Positions 45,416 through 58,037 of a stretch of DNA of 64,000 nucleotides are shown one piece after another. Source of the DNA: Lingula anatina. Lineage: Eukaryota; Brachiopoda; Lingulata; Lingulida; Lingulidae. The position numbers were made by a program, and so were the translations under genes. The notes below the pieces were generated by a model. It was not told where the DNA came from, ran no database searches, and saw only the letters and a program-made list of their open reading frames with translations. Numbering within the stretch: position 1 is the stretch's first letter; the number at the start of each line of letters is the position of its first letter. Location: the NCBI RefSeq assembly GCF_001039355.2, contig NW_019775384.1, positions 37,726 through 101,725 on the forward strand. Reading direction: 5' to 3'.

Positions 45416-48400
45416 CTAGTGACTTAATTGGTAGAAAATTAATACTAGTGGTAGTAAAACAGTGACGTGAGGAACTTGTATCCTTGGAGAGCTGCTTCCA
45501 CAGTCTTCTTCTATCCTACGGCCGCTTATCTCAATCTGAAATGATTGAAATACAAGTTGAATTTTTTCAAGTTTTTTTTTCAATTTTATTGTAAATGATT
45601 TAAATGACACAGTGGCACAGCAATTTCAAAGTTTTCTTTTCTGAAAAGTGAATGGTGTTCACATATCAACCCATTCTGGAGGAATTGTCCCTCAGTTTCA
45701 GAGGTCATAGGAACAGAGGCAAGTTTGCAGTCACCCCTGAAACTTTTTGTATCAAAGAGAAAATGCACATTTTCATATTTTTAATTCTTCAAATATATCA
45801 GTAACTGGAATGAAGAAAAAAAACCCTGCATGATCAAAAGATCAATCTTTTCTTCTGTTCATTCAAGGTCACAAAATACAGGCCCGTAGCCAGCAATTTC
45901 AGAGGGGGGTTCGTTTTCTGAAAAAGTGGACCTTTTACCATAAATTCCTCAAGTACATATATCAGATTTTACCCAGAGTGGACCTTTTCCCAGCAAAAAG
46001 GGTGGTCCTTTCGAACCCCCCGAACCCCTCCTGGCTACGGGCCTGAAATATATGTACCTAAGATTGTTTTATCTTTAAAAAATATTTTAATCTATTTCAG
46101 ATATTTCAGTTCAATTTGAAAATTCAAACAAAGACATAAGTACACACTTAATTGACTTCAATATTATGTAGAATCAAGTATACAGTTAAATATGTATTTT
46201 AACATTCGGTTCCACAATAAATCTAGTCCCCATCTTGACTTTATAAATTGACTGTCCTATATAATTATATTTTCTTTGAAAAAAATCACAATGCATGCAA
46301 AAACCTTAGTGCAACACAATACAAACGTAAAATATGTAAGTGTATCGAGACTGGCGACAAACAGAAAGTGTTCAACATGTACACAATCACATAGTATAAC
46401 ACGACACAGTAATGTGCACAATACGCTGGTGGATTCAGGATTTTTGCTGGGGTGGGGTGGGGGCAAGGTTGGGAAAAAAATCTGCCCTGCTAAATTTGCT
46501 CGGTAAATATGAAATGATAGATTGGGGAAGACTACCAATATATGTAAGACACAGGGAATATAGCTAGATTTTGTCCCATGTTATTTATTCTACTTTTTTG
46601 GGGGTCGGGGTTGGGGGGGGGGGGGGGGTGAGAGGGTGAGTGGATGCTCCTGTTGTGCCCCCCTCCTGATTCTGACAACAAAATGAGTATAAATGAGTGA
46701 TCTTGCTGTATTAAAGAAGACCGCAATCAGCTGGTCTTTTATATTCTTAAGTGTCAGCCCTTTTCACACTACACACAATTTTCTTTTCAAATTATCTAAA
46801 TTTCATTTCATATCCCACCTCTGACATATAGCAGACAAGAATACAAAATACATAAATAAACTCGACTCCAATTATCAAGTAACCTAACTGGTACTGCCTT
46901 TTACTAGTACATGTTTCATTAAAAATCAGTACAATAATTCCAAAAATATTTTCTAAAAGCAAACAATGTATGCAGCTTTACAATTTTCAAAATAAGACTG
47001 GGTTCCCATACCTAGATCTATCTAACAGCATCAATCCATCTCCAAGGGGTTTCTCGCTAAATTGCTTTCAGCTTAAGTGGTTTAGATGTCTCACATGCCT
47101 ACTGAAGCTGAACGATAATCAATTACTCTCAAGAAGCTTTAGTAGGCTTCACAGACATCTAAGATGCTTAAGTTGATTGCAATTAAGTGAGGATCCCCTT
47201 GGATATAGATCGATCCACAGTTAGTAAGATAGGGTCTGGGAATGGTCCCTAAGTATCGAGAGAGAGAGAGAGAGATGAAATGGTGTAATGTGATACCAGA
47301 AAACAATTTATCTCACATTTAACTCTCAATTCAAAGCAATATCAAAACTCCACTACAATTCTGCAGAAAATCATAAAACAATGTTCAGTGTGTCAAAGGC
47401 ATCAAGCAAGCATTCTTATTTGATCTTTTACCTCCTCTTCACTCAAAGAATATTCGTAGTCTTCTAGAAACTAGTTTTTGAGTAAAAAATATACAAAGCT
47501 CACATGAAGCACACGCACTCTTCTATCAATCTGCTTAAAGTTATATAGTATGTGTTAGACCTTTATATATATATATATAAAAAACTGGAAATTTCCTCTC
47601 ATAGTTACATAAGAATTTCATATGTAAAATGAATCAATGGGTGGTAATTTTTTTTAAACAGTTTTGGATATGATGTACCTTAGAGACTGAAGAAAAAGTG
47701 AAAATTTTCAGGAAAATAAATTTCTGTCTATACAAAGGTCTGACGCTTATTGTAACAGTATAACATTAACAAACTGCAAAATGGTATTTGGTATTACAAT
47801 TACAGCAAAGACAGTTGCACATAACAATAACTGATTTAACATTGCACAGCATAATTTTTTTTCCCTTTTTCGAACAAATAGATGATGTTCATTTGTGACA
47901 TGTTCATATAAAAGATTCTGAAGGGAAAGGTCTGTCTCAAGCAGCAGAATAATTACTAACAACTATGTAATATGTTAAGAGAGAGTTTTAAACTTATTTA
48001 CTCCATTGCTTGTGAGGTTTTCAATAATTTTTTTAAATAAAAATAATCCTTTTTAAAGATACATACCTGTAATTCATCTGTTAAATTATAACAATGATCT
48101 GGTCTCCTTCGGTATTTCTTTAATTTCATAGATTCGCATTCCTGATCATCTTCAAGTACTCAAAGTTAAGGAAAAAATAAAAGAAAAGAAATAAAACTAT
48201 AAAATAATTATCAGTAATAACAGAGGTATATTTCAATATATTTGTATTTCAGTTTTATCTTTTGGGTCATCTAATTTCTCTCCCTCACTCACACACATGC
48301 ACACATGTACGCATGCACGTACACTTACGGAGCTGTATTTTTTTTTCTAAACCACAGAAAATGCACTGTTTCAAAGGATATATCTAACTTCTCTAGGCTC

Positions 48401-51400
48401 CAAACTAATAGGCATAGACTCCTCGCACGTGCACGTTGACTCTACGGCCAGGAAGAACAGGTTGGTGTTACGGACGCGCTGGATGAAAAATGACCTGTAA
48501 CAACGTATAAGTAAAAAAGGAAATAAGTATGACTCATAAACCTTTACTTTTCCAAGCCATTTAATAAAACAGACATGTATATTTCTTTATTGATTCAAGC
48601 ACATGTTATAATCTTATATAAAATAATATGATGGCCACAAAAAGTAGTCAACCTTTATGTATAAATGTTATAATTATAATGAATGCAAACCAAAAATTAA
48701 CTTATTACATATAGCCCATATATTCAAGTTATAGACTGTTTCAATTATATATTGGACAGAAAAATACAGCTTTAATAAAACATAATCAATGTTTTTTTCA
48801 AAGAAATATTTTCAGTAGAGCACATCTAAAAAAGTCATCCAAAAAGTTCTTTCACCTGCTGTTCAAAAGATAAATAATTATAGTACTTGGAATATGTTAT
48901 GATGTTATATATCAGAAGAAGCTCCCATTTTCCAGTAATCCATTGGTTATGAAAAGACATGTAGCTAACGGTTCCAATACTGCATTCTAGTTAAATAATA
49001 ATTTTCCCATTTCCTTACCCTGAATTTCAAAGCCTAAGGGCGCATTCAGATTCACATATAGTACTAGCTGGTACGGTCCAACTCTGTGGGGAATTACTGC
49101 TAAATAGCAATAAGTGAAATCAGCTTAATTGCCTCCTTGGGCAACTAGGGGGTAATTAACCATCGTGCAATGATTAAGCTGATTACATTGATTGCGCTTT
49201 AGTGAGAATCCCCTGCAGAGTTAGACCAACCCAGCTAGTATAATTTATGAATCTGATTGCACCCTTGTGAAGACCGACTCCTATAACCTGGGCTATGAGG
49301 GCAGACTGCATTGGACGATGAAATTCTGGGCAGTAATATCCCCACAATTTGTGCTATTGATTAAAGATACTAGTAGATGCGCATTCTTAAGCTGTACGTG
49401 TTAATGATTGACTGAAAAATTAGGCCGATTTCAAGAAGCCAATTTGGGAAGTGTAAGTGGAAAACTGACTAAATTTCTACTTTTAAAAAATTTTGAGTAA
49501 GTTCCATCATGCATCATGTCATCAAATCACACCCCAAATAACAACTTGTGCACTAATACAACTCCACCCAACACCTAAAATTCAGCAGAAGTTGATTTCA
49601 ATCAACCAGTTGCTTGCATGACCACATGTTATGGGCTCATAATGATGGAATGCAATTGAAAAAAATATTGAAATAGTAAGAGTTAGACCACTGGATTAGA
49701 TTGGTCTCAATATTATGCCAAGCCTGAAAATCCATGAGGGGCTTTACAAGATATGTGCAGACAAGGATGAATTTAGACCGAGAAGCAGAGGGAAATGAAT
49801 ATGAAATAAATTAATAATAAAATTTTAACATCAAGGTACCATGAAAGTACTAATCTGACCGATCTACCTCTGGTCTAAAGCTGGCCTAGTCTGAACACAT
49901 CTTGAAGGGAAAGAAATGTCCAAAACACCCAGAAAGTAGCAGATCAGAGCAATGTTCATGTATGGGTCATTCCACAAAATAGTGAACATTTGAGTCATAT
50001 CTGACAGTGAGGTACATATTTTGTAAATTTTATATGTTATAAGTCTACTAAACAATTAATTGATTTTAGACTTAAATAAATATATTATTACTATATTACA
50101 ATATTAAAATAATTTTGACTTGCCCAATTCTTTGCTGTATTTTTTTTTCTTAAGTACATACTCTTCAATAAGGAAAGGAACCAAAAGTACTTAAAAATGT
50201 GTGTATGACTGATAAGACTCAAATTTTCTTTCTTTTTTTTATTTTGAGGAATGAGCCACCATCAGAAAGTATCACCCCAATCCAAACTGAGCAACCGGGG
50301 GCTACTTATCTGGGTCGATAGAACACTCAATTTCACATGCCGTCTCGTTGTCACAGCTATAAATTTTAAATTAAAAATTATATAAATTGTATGTTGTACG
50401 TGATCATAAGTGAATAAAGTGTCACCTCTATTATAAATGTATACATGAAATGGTTGGCACATCTCTTATCCAAAAAATGCTAGATTTTGTATTTTAATAC
50501 ATTAATTGGCATATAGATAGAGGAGGGGGGAGGGTAAAAATTGACTAGATTTTTTTGGCTGTGTAATGTCCACCCTGAATAAAAATTTAATCTAGGTTCT
50601 ATGCAATCAATTATGATAAAATGTCCACTTCTTTTTCGGAAAAAGCCTCCCCTCTCCCTGTTTGAAAACGCTGGCTACGGGCACAAAGCAAAACTACGAT
50701 GCCTTAGCACATTTGAATTAAAAAAAAAAAGATGGCCCAATATTTTTTGTCAAACCACATGAAAAAGAAATCACTTTAACAGTTAATGTTACTCATCTGC
50801 CACCAAATCTAGCAATTTTTGGGGAGTAAATATGAATGAAGTCTGTTGATCATGATAAAATGACAAGCTGAATATTTTTGGTAAAATAATTTGCATTCTC
50901 GGCAAGCATGTCTATTTTCAGAATATATACATGTAGCTGAATTTACTTTCTGTTCATGTAACATTTATGGAGTCTCAGAAAACTAGTAGAAATGCCATTT
51001 GTTCAATGACCAACACAACTTAAAGAAGAGGCACCAAACATTTCCAATTTTAAAAACAATTACATCGATCTGCAGAGTACACGGCCTTACCTTGTGCACT
51101 CCTCGCACTCTTTCAAGATATTTACACTCTCATCGTTCTCTTGCACAGAGTCATAGCGTACAAACACCACTTCGCAGGGCATGTTTATTATTGTAGGAGT
51201 TGAAGAGAAGGAAAAATCGTAAGGATTGGTTTCAATTTGGTTACAATACGAGCCTGGGGGCATGGACTCATAGTCTAAATTACTGCAGTCCACTATCTCC
51301 TCACCTGTGGGGGCAAGAAATATGGAACAAGNAGTTCCAATACTGCATTCTTGTTAAATAATAATTTTCCCATTTCCTTACCCTGAATTTCAAAGCCTAA

Positions 51401-54400
51401 GGGCGCATTCAGATTCACATATAGTACTAGCTGGTACGGTCCAACTCTGTGGGGAATTACTGCTAAATAGCAATAAGTGAAATCAGCTTAATTGCCTCCT
51501 TGGGCAACTAGGGGGTAATTAACCATCATGCGATGATTAAGCTGATTACATTGATTGCACTTTAGTGAGAATCCCCTGCAGAGTTAGACCAACCCAGCTA
51601 GTATAATTTATGAATCTGAATGCACCGTTGTGAAGACTGACTCCTATAACCTGGGCTATGAGGGCAGACTGCATTGGACGATGAAATTCTGGGCAGTAAT
51701 ATCCCCATAATTTGTGCTATTGATTAAAGATACTAGTAGATGCGCATTCTTAAGCTGTACGTGTTAATGATTGACTGAAAAATTAGGTCGATTTCAAGAA
51801 GCCAATTTGGGAAGTGTAAGTGGAAAACTGACTAAATTCCTACTTTTAAAAAATTTTGAGTAAGTTCCATCATGCATCATGTCAACAAATCACACCCCAA
51901 ATAACAACTTGTGCACTAATACAACTCCACCCAACACCTCAAATTCAGCGGAAGTTGATTTCAATCAACCAGTTGCTTGCATGACCACATGTTATGGGCT
52001 CATAATGATGGAATGCAATTGAAAAAATTATCGAAACAGTAAGAGTTAGACCACTAGATTGGATTGGTCTCAATATTATGCCAAGCCTGAAAATCCATGA
52101 GGGGCTTTTCAAGATGTGTGCAGACAAGGATGAAGTTAGACCGAGAAGCAGAGGGAAAAAATACGTAATAAATTAATAATAAAATTTTAACATCAAGGTA
52201 CCATGAAAATACTAATCTGACTGATCTCTCTCTCCGGTCTAAACCAGGCCCAGTCTGAACACATCTTGAAGGGAAAGAAATGTCCAAAACACCCAGAAAG
52301 TAGCATATCAGAGCAATTTTTATGTCTGGGTCATTCCACAAAATAGTGAACATTTGAGTCACATCTGACAGTGAGGTACACATTTTGCACATTAAATGTC
52401 ATAACTCTACTGAACAATAAATTGATTTTAGACTTAAATAAATATATTATTATATTACAACATTAAGATAATTTTGACTTGCTCAATTCTTTTCTGTACG
52501 TTTTTTTCTTAAGTACTCTTCAATAAGGAAAGGAACCAACAGTAATTAAAAAGTACTTAAAAATGTGTGTATGACTGATAAGACTCAAATTTTCTTTCTT
52601 TTTTATTTTTTTTTATTTTGAAGAATGAGCCACCATCAGAAAGTATCACCCCAATCCAAACTGAGCACCCGGGGGTTACTTATCTGGGTCGATAGAACAC
52701 TCTATTTCACATGCCGTCTCGTTGTCACAGCTATAAAGTTTAAATTTAAAATTATATAAATTGTGTGTTGTAAGTAATCATAAGTGAATAAAACGTCACC
52801 TCTATTACAAATGTATATATGAAATGTCTGGCACATCACTTATCCAAAAAATGCTAAATTTTATATTAATGGTTGGCATATTGGTGGGTGGGGGGTTGGG
52901 TGGGGAGGGTGGCGGGGTAAAAATGGACTAGGTTTTTTAGCTATGGAAATGTCTGCTCTGAATAAAAATTTGATCTAGGTACTATGCAATCAATTATTAT
53001 AAAATGTCCACTTTTTTTCAGAAAAAGCCTCCCCTCTCCCTGTTTGAAAATGCTGGCTACGGGCACAAAGCAAAACTATGATGCCTTAGCACATTTGAAT
53101 AAAAGAAACTGTTGGCCCAGTGTTTTTTTGTCAAACCACATGAAAAAGAAATCACTTTAACAGTTAATGTTACTCATCTGCCACCAAATCTAGCGATTTT
53201 TGAGGAGTAAATATGAATGAAGTCTGTTGATCATGATAAAATGACAAGATGAAGATTTTTGGTAAAATAATTTGCATTCTCTGCAAGCATGTCTATTTTC
53301 AGAATATATACATGTAGCTGAATTTACTTCCTGTTCATGTAACATTTATGGAGTCTCAGAAAACGCACAAAGATAATGTCTCAAAAGGATAGTAAAAATG
53401 CCCTTTGTTAAATGACCAACACACCTTAAACAAGAGGTACCAAACATTTCCAATTTAAAAAACAATTACATCAATCTGCAGAGTACACGGCCTTACCTTG
53501 TGCACTCCTCGCACTCTTTCAAGATATTTACACTCTCATCGTTCTCTTGCACAGAGTCATAGCGTACGAACACCACTTCGCAGGGCATGTTTATTATTGT
53601 AGGAGTTGAAGAGAAGGAAAAATCGTAAGGATTGGTTTCAATTTGGTTACAATACGAGCCTGGGGGCATGGACTCATAGTCTAAATTACTGCAGTCCACT
53701 ATCTCCTCACCTGTGGGGGCAAAAAATATGGAAAAATACAATCAGGGGTGTGTGTTTCAGGTGGCACACTGGCAGTCCAACCACTAACACTAAAAGAGAG
53801 AAGGCCTGCAGCGATGTGATGTTGTCTCTTTTAGTGTCATTGGTTGAACAGAATATTGGGGGAGGCTGAATCTGATTGTCCTTAGTGATGAATGAAAAAA
53901 TTCCAAAACACTGTGCCTGAGAAAAGTTGTTTTTAGGATGTGGTCATGTAGAAATAAATTTTAGTTCTACTAAGTAATTCCTAAATGATATCACAAAAAT
54001 TGCTCAAATTGCTTGTTGAGCATATTTTTTAGTCTGTTTGTGGAAAAAAAATTTTCATGTTCCATTTTAGGAGCAGAGCAGCCTTCCCAAAGATTGGGTA
54101 AACCCTACAATATTGGGCAATTTCTACATTCCACTTGTTGTAAAAAAACATTTTTGAAAAAAAAAAAAAAAAAAAAAAAAAACTTTTTGTAAGAAATTGC
54201 ACCATTGTAAAGTTTACCCTTCTAATCTCTACTTCAACCACACCTTAGCTTGTCTTGCATTGTGTACCCTCTAGTGGGCAGTGCGTGACTTACGTACTTT
54301 GAGCAGAACTGACATAGTGGCAGGCTCCTGACCACAGGATCGTACTGATCAGGAAGGTTTAGCGTGGTAAGAGTGCTAACACGGTCACATGGTCGAGTTA

Positions 54401-57400
54401 TTGGCTGCTGAGGGATGTGAGCTACAACAAACATCAACGAGCTACATGTATATCATGGGAGGAGAGCATTCAAGGGTCATTTGAAAAAAAGCAATGATAC
54501 AAGTTCAAATATATGTATACAATATTCACTTCTAAGCAAGCAAAAGCTATTGGGAAGCATGCAAAGATTTCTGTCAGCTCATATATGTAATAAAAACACT
54601 TAATATTTGGACTCTAAAACCACCTTTTGTTTTAACATGTATGACTTTCTAAAATATATTTTTCTTTATTATTTTGTACATTCTTCAGATGTTTGGCATA
54701 TGGATAGCACACACACACTTTGGGTCAAAGTATTTCAATAAAATTAATCAGTTCATGATAATGTGTTACCTTGTAGAAATTGTACATTATACACCATTTT
54801 TATCTCTCTTCCAAAAAAAAAAAAATTGTAAAATGCATAACCCTATATTAGAAAAACTTTCAATTCACTTTTTTTATGTTTTAATACTTCTGATGCCTTT
54901 TAAGCAATTCACTTTATCATTTCTGTCTAACCACTTTTGCTCATTCCAAATGCTTATTTATTCCCCCCCTTTAAAAAGATCAGAGCTATTCATCTATTCT
55001 AAAACTCATAAAATCAATATGCCTGTAACTCTTTTTAATGTCAAAAGAAAATGCCATTTTTTTTATTAGTAAGTTAGTTGCAAAGAAAGCAGAGCAAACT
55101 AAAGACCAGTTAATATTTTTTAGGAATACCAGCCAAAATATGAAATGAGTGTCAACCAAAGATGTTATCAAAATTATTTTTCCAAACACAGCAAACAAAT
55201 GCACCAAACCGTTAGCACAGCATATAAAAATGTGACAGTAACTATACAAATAGGAAACAGCAAATAAAATCACAGAAATTGCCCAAAATAATTTTTCTTC
55301 AATCATGCTCAGTATAAACTTTCCAAAAGAATACAACTGTATGAATTGATATTTTTGACAACCAATTTTACTTTGAAAAGAATCACAATTTTGCAATAAA
55401 CTTTTTTTTTTTTCTGTTGATTTTTCTTTAGTTTTTTTAGATTCCCACTGTAACAACAGTAATGTGTTTAAGAAAAATAATCCAGAATCACTCATGAAAA
55501 TCTGTTTTGGCCTGCTTTTTCATACATGTATATGTCATTCCTATCTTTTTATGAAAATCATCACAAAATAATTTGTGATAAAGTTGATATTCAACTTATT
55601 CAAAATAATTTTCCATTTCTTCCATTGAAATCAATAGGTCCATTTTTTGGTATATTTCATAAACTGGGCATTTTTGCTTTTCAGTCCACAATGTACCAGT
55701 ATGCTAAAACTACAAAATAAAACCATTGTCCACTGCAAACAACGAAGCCTTTTCCACTCAAAAAAATGCACTCTAGAAAACACATCAACAAAGGGGACTG
55801 AACACAATCACACTCAAAACAAGGCAAATATACCAGGTTGAGGTGCATGTGTGGTCTCTCCTATCAAAATGGGTATCTCGGTGGTAGTTATATTAGGTGT
55901 ATGCATGTCCGCCATGCCAGTTTCACTTTCACTTTCTTCAGAGCTTAGGGTAGTGGGTTTCAGAGGGGGGAGTACCTGAGTGCACCCACAAGGGTTGTCC
56001 ATGTAGAGTTGTGCTGTGGGGGTTTCACCTGCGACTTTGTACTTGTTGTTGGTTTCTGTGTTGTTGTTGTAGTTGTTTTGGTGGTGGTGGGTTCAACACT
56101 TGTTGGTTTCATTGTTGTTGTTCTGGCTTTTGCTTTTGTGGTTTTAAAATCTGATGCTTGTGTTACAGGCATGGGAACAGTTGTTACTTCTGACATAACA
56201 TATGAAACATTGTTTGGATCTAGCTGCACAGTTCTCTTTGGTGTGGTGGGAGTATAGTTCTGTTTTCCTGCAGTGTCTGCGTCGACAATGCTACTAACTT
56301 GTGCAAGCTTAATGTTAGTGTTGTTAATTACAATGTCGTTCCTTTGCGGTGGGATACTAGCACCTGAGGTGAGCAATAAATAAAAAAATACCATACAATA
56401 ATGAGGATACAAATGTTGAGGGTGTCATGCAACAATAATGCATATACATTTCATTTCATTAAAACAGTGTGCCTAGGGCCATGGTCTCTTTCTTTCAAAT
56501 GGTTTCTGAAAGATTGATATATTAGATTGTTATTAAATTGCATGTGTTGAATTTGATTTTGAAGTGGCTTTAAAGGACAGAATAAAACACATGACCTTAA
56601 GCACTCCCTTCTCTCCCCCCCCCCCCCAAAAAAAAAAAAAGTTTTACAGCACTCAGTTCTCCATATTGCATCTCCTGCTTTAATTTCATTCCATTTGTGA
56701 AAATGCATAAGTATAGGATTTAGGGCAAATACATATTCATATCAAAACATTTTTCTATTGAACTAAAGCAATTATGCAATAATGGATTCTGAAAAAGGAG
56801 CACCATAAATGGTCTTTTAGGCAGCGTTTAGAACAGTGGACTAACTAGTTCCATGGTCAAATATGGCCGACCCACATGAATATTTCCCTATGGATAATCT
56901 ATTCCGTGTCTATTAGCAGATTGGACGGCATAGTTTTTTAGTCGATAACCATATTTGACCTTTGGACTAGTTAGTCCACTGTTCTGATTGCAGCCTTACA
57001 CTGAAGGCAAAGGAGGTATTTCTCATCAAGTGCAATTACACTCTGTATACTGAGCTGGAAGTGATCTAAAATGGCACTAATCGATTAAGTCTAAACATTC
57101 TAAATTACCAAATGACAATGTGCTTATTTCCTTTCATAATTCATTTAAGAAAACTGTGTTTATTGTCAACAATTTGGTACCATTCCAGCCCTGAAGCAAT
57201 GGTATAATTGCACGTCTATTTGGTGTCCATGCATGTTTTATGTTGAGAAGAACAAAGATTACTTGCAGCACCATCCATGCTGTTTCTTTTTAACCCCGAG
57301 TTTCACAGCAATGTCATTTACTACTGTACATTACATTAGGACGTATTCTAGTGTTTGTATCACTAATGTTTTGCTTTAATTAGCAAATCATTATGAATCC

Positions 57401-57971
57401 TTTCCATATACCAACACCAATCCCTGATCAGCAAAATTACCCTGCATGGCATGCTTTTTAAAATGTTCTTCATGGATTTTAGAATTTAGAAACAAATATG
57501 TAATGCAGGACATTGTATGTCATCATGCCCTCCACATTTAGAAAGCAGAAGAATCAGAATGCCAAGCTGTGAAACTCAGGGGGACCTACTCGCACATGTA
57601 CATTGTCATGGTGCAGTGCAGCAGTGCAGTTATGGCAGACAGGAAAGAAATTTCTTTTTCTTCAGAAGAAAGAGAGGTTGTTAGTAGAAAGCCCAGATAT
57701 ACAGATCACCAGGCTAAGATGTGGTTTTTTGAAAATGCATGAAAAAATCCCATTTTAAATGTATAACAGATGACTACATTACATATCATTTGATATACAA
57801 GTTTTTTTTCTTTTGATAAATATAGCTAGAATTCCACGAAAACAGAAACTAAATGAAACTGCATCAAAAGGTAGCTTTTCTATTGTGTAAAATTAAATAC
57901 AATGTGTCGTTGTTTTTCAATGAAATGGCTAAATAATAATAATTTTCTAATTTTCTTAATATTAACCTATA

Positions 57972-58037
<66 letters not shown>

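Larger units (their letters stand above)
45536..48066 (-). other. Last intron of the alpha-2/delta gene
   Basis: 2.5 kb intron between the exon ending DELQ and the terminal exon, with donor CAG|GTATGT and acceptor ATTTCAG. It hosts two inverted-repeat elements (45879-46045, 46999-47250), G-rich stretches at 46448-46466 and 46600-46630, and a GA run at 47258-47275. Confidence 0.8.
48974..51331. repeat. Direct duplication 2, copy a (left of the N at 51332)
   Basis: About 2.36 kb, repeated at 51333-53738 with scattered differences. Carries alpha-2/delta exons at 51091-51299 and 50306-50356 a second time. The exon protein sequences are identical in the two copies. Confidence 0.9.

Noticed and set aside
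54986-55495. 169-codon minus-strand frame with hydrophobic stretches
   Set aside because: AT-rich intron of alpha-2/delta. The composition alone gives Phe/Leu/Ile-rich frames, and nothing resembles a known protein.
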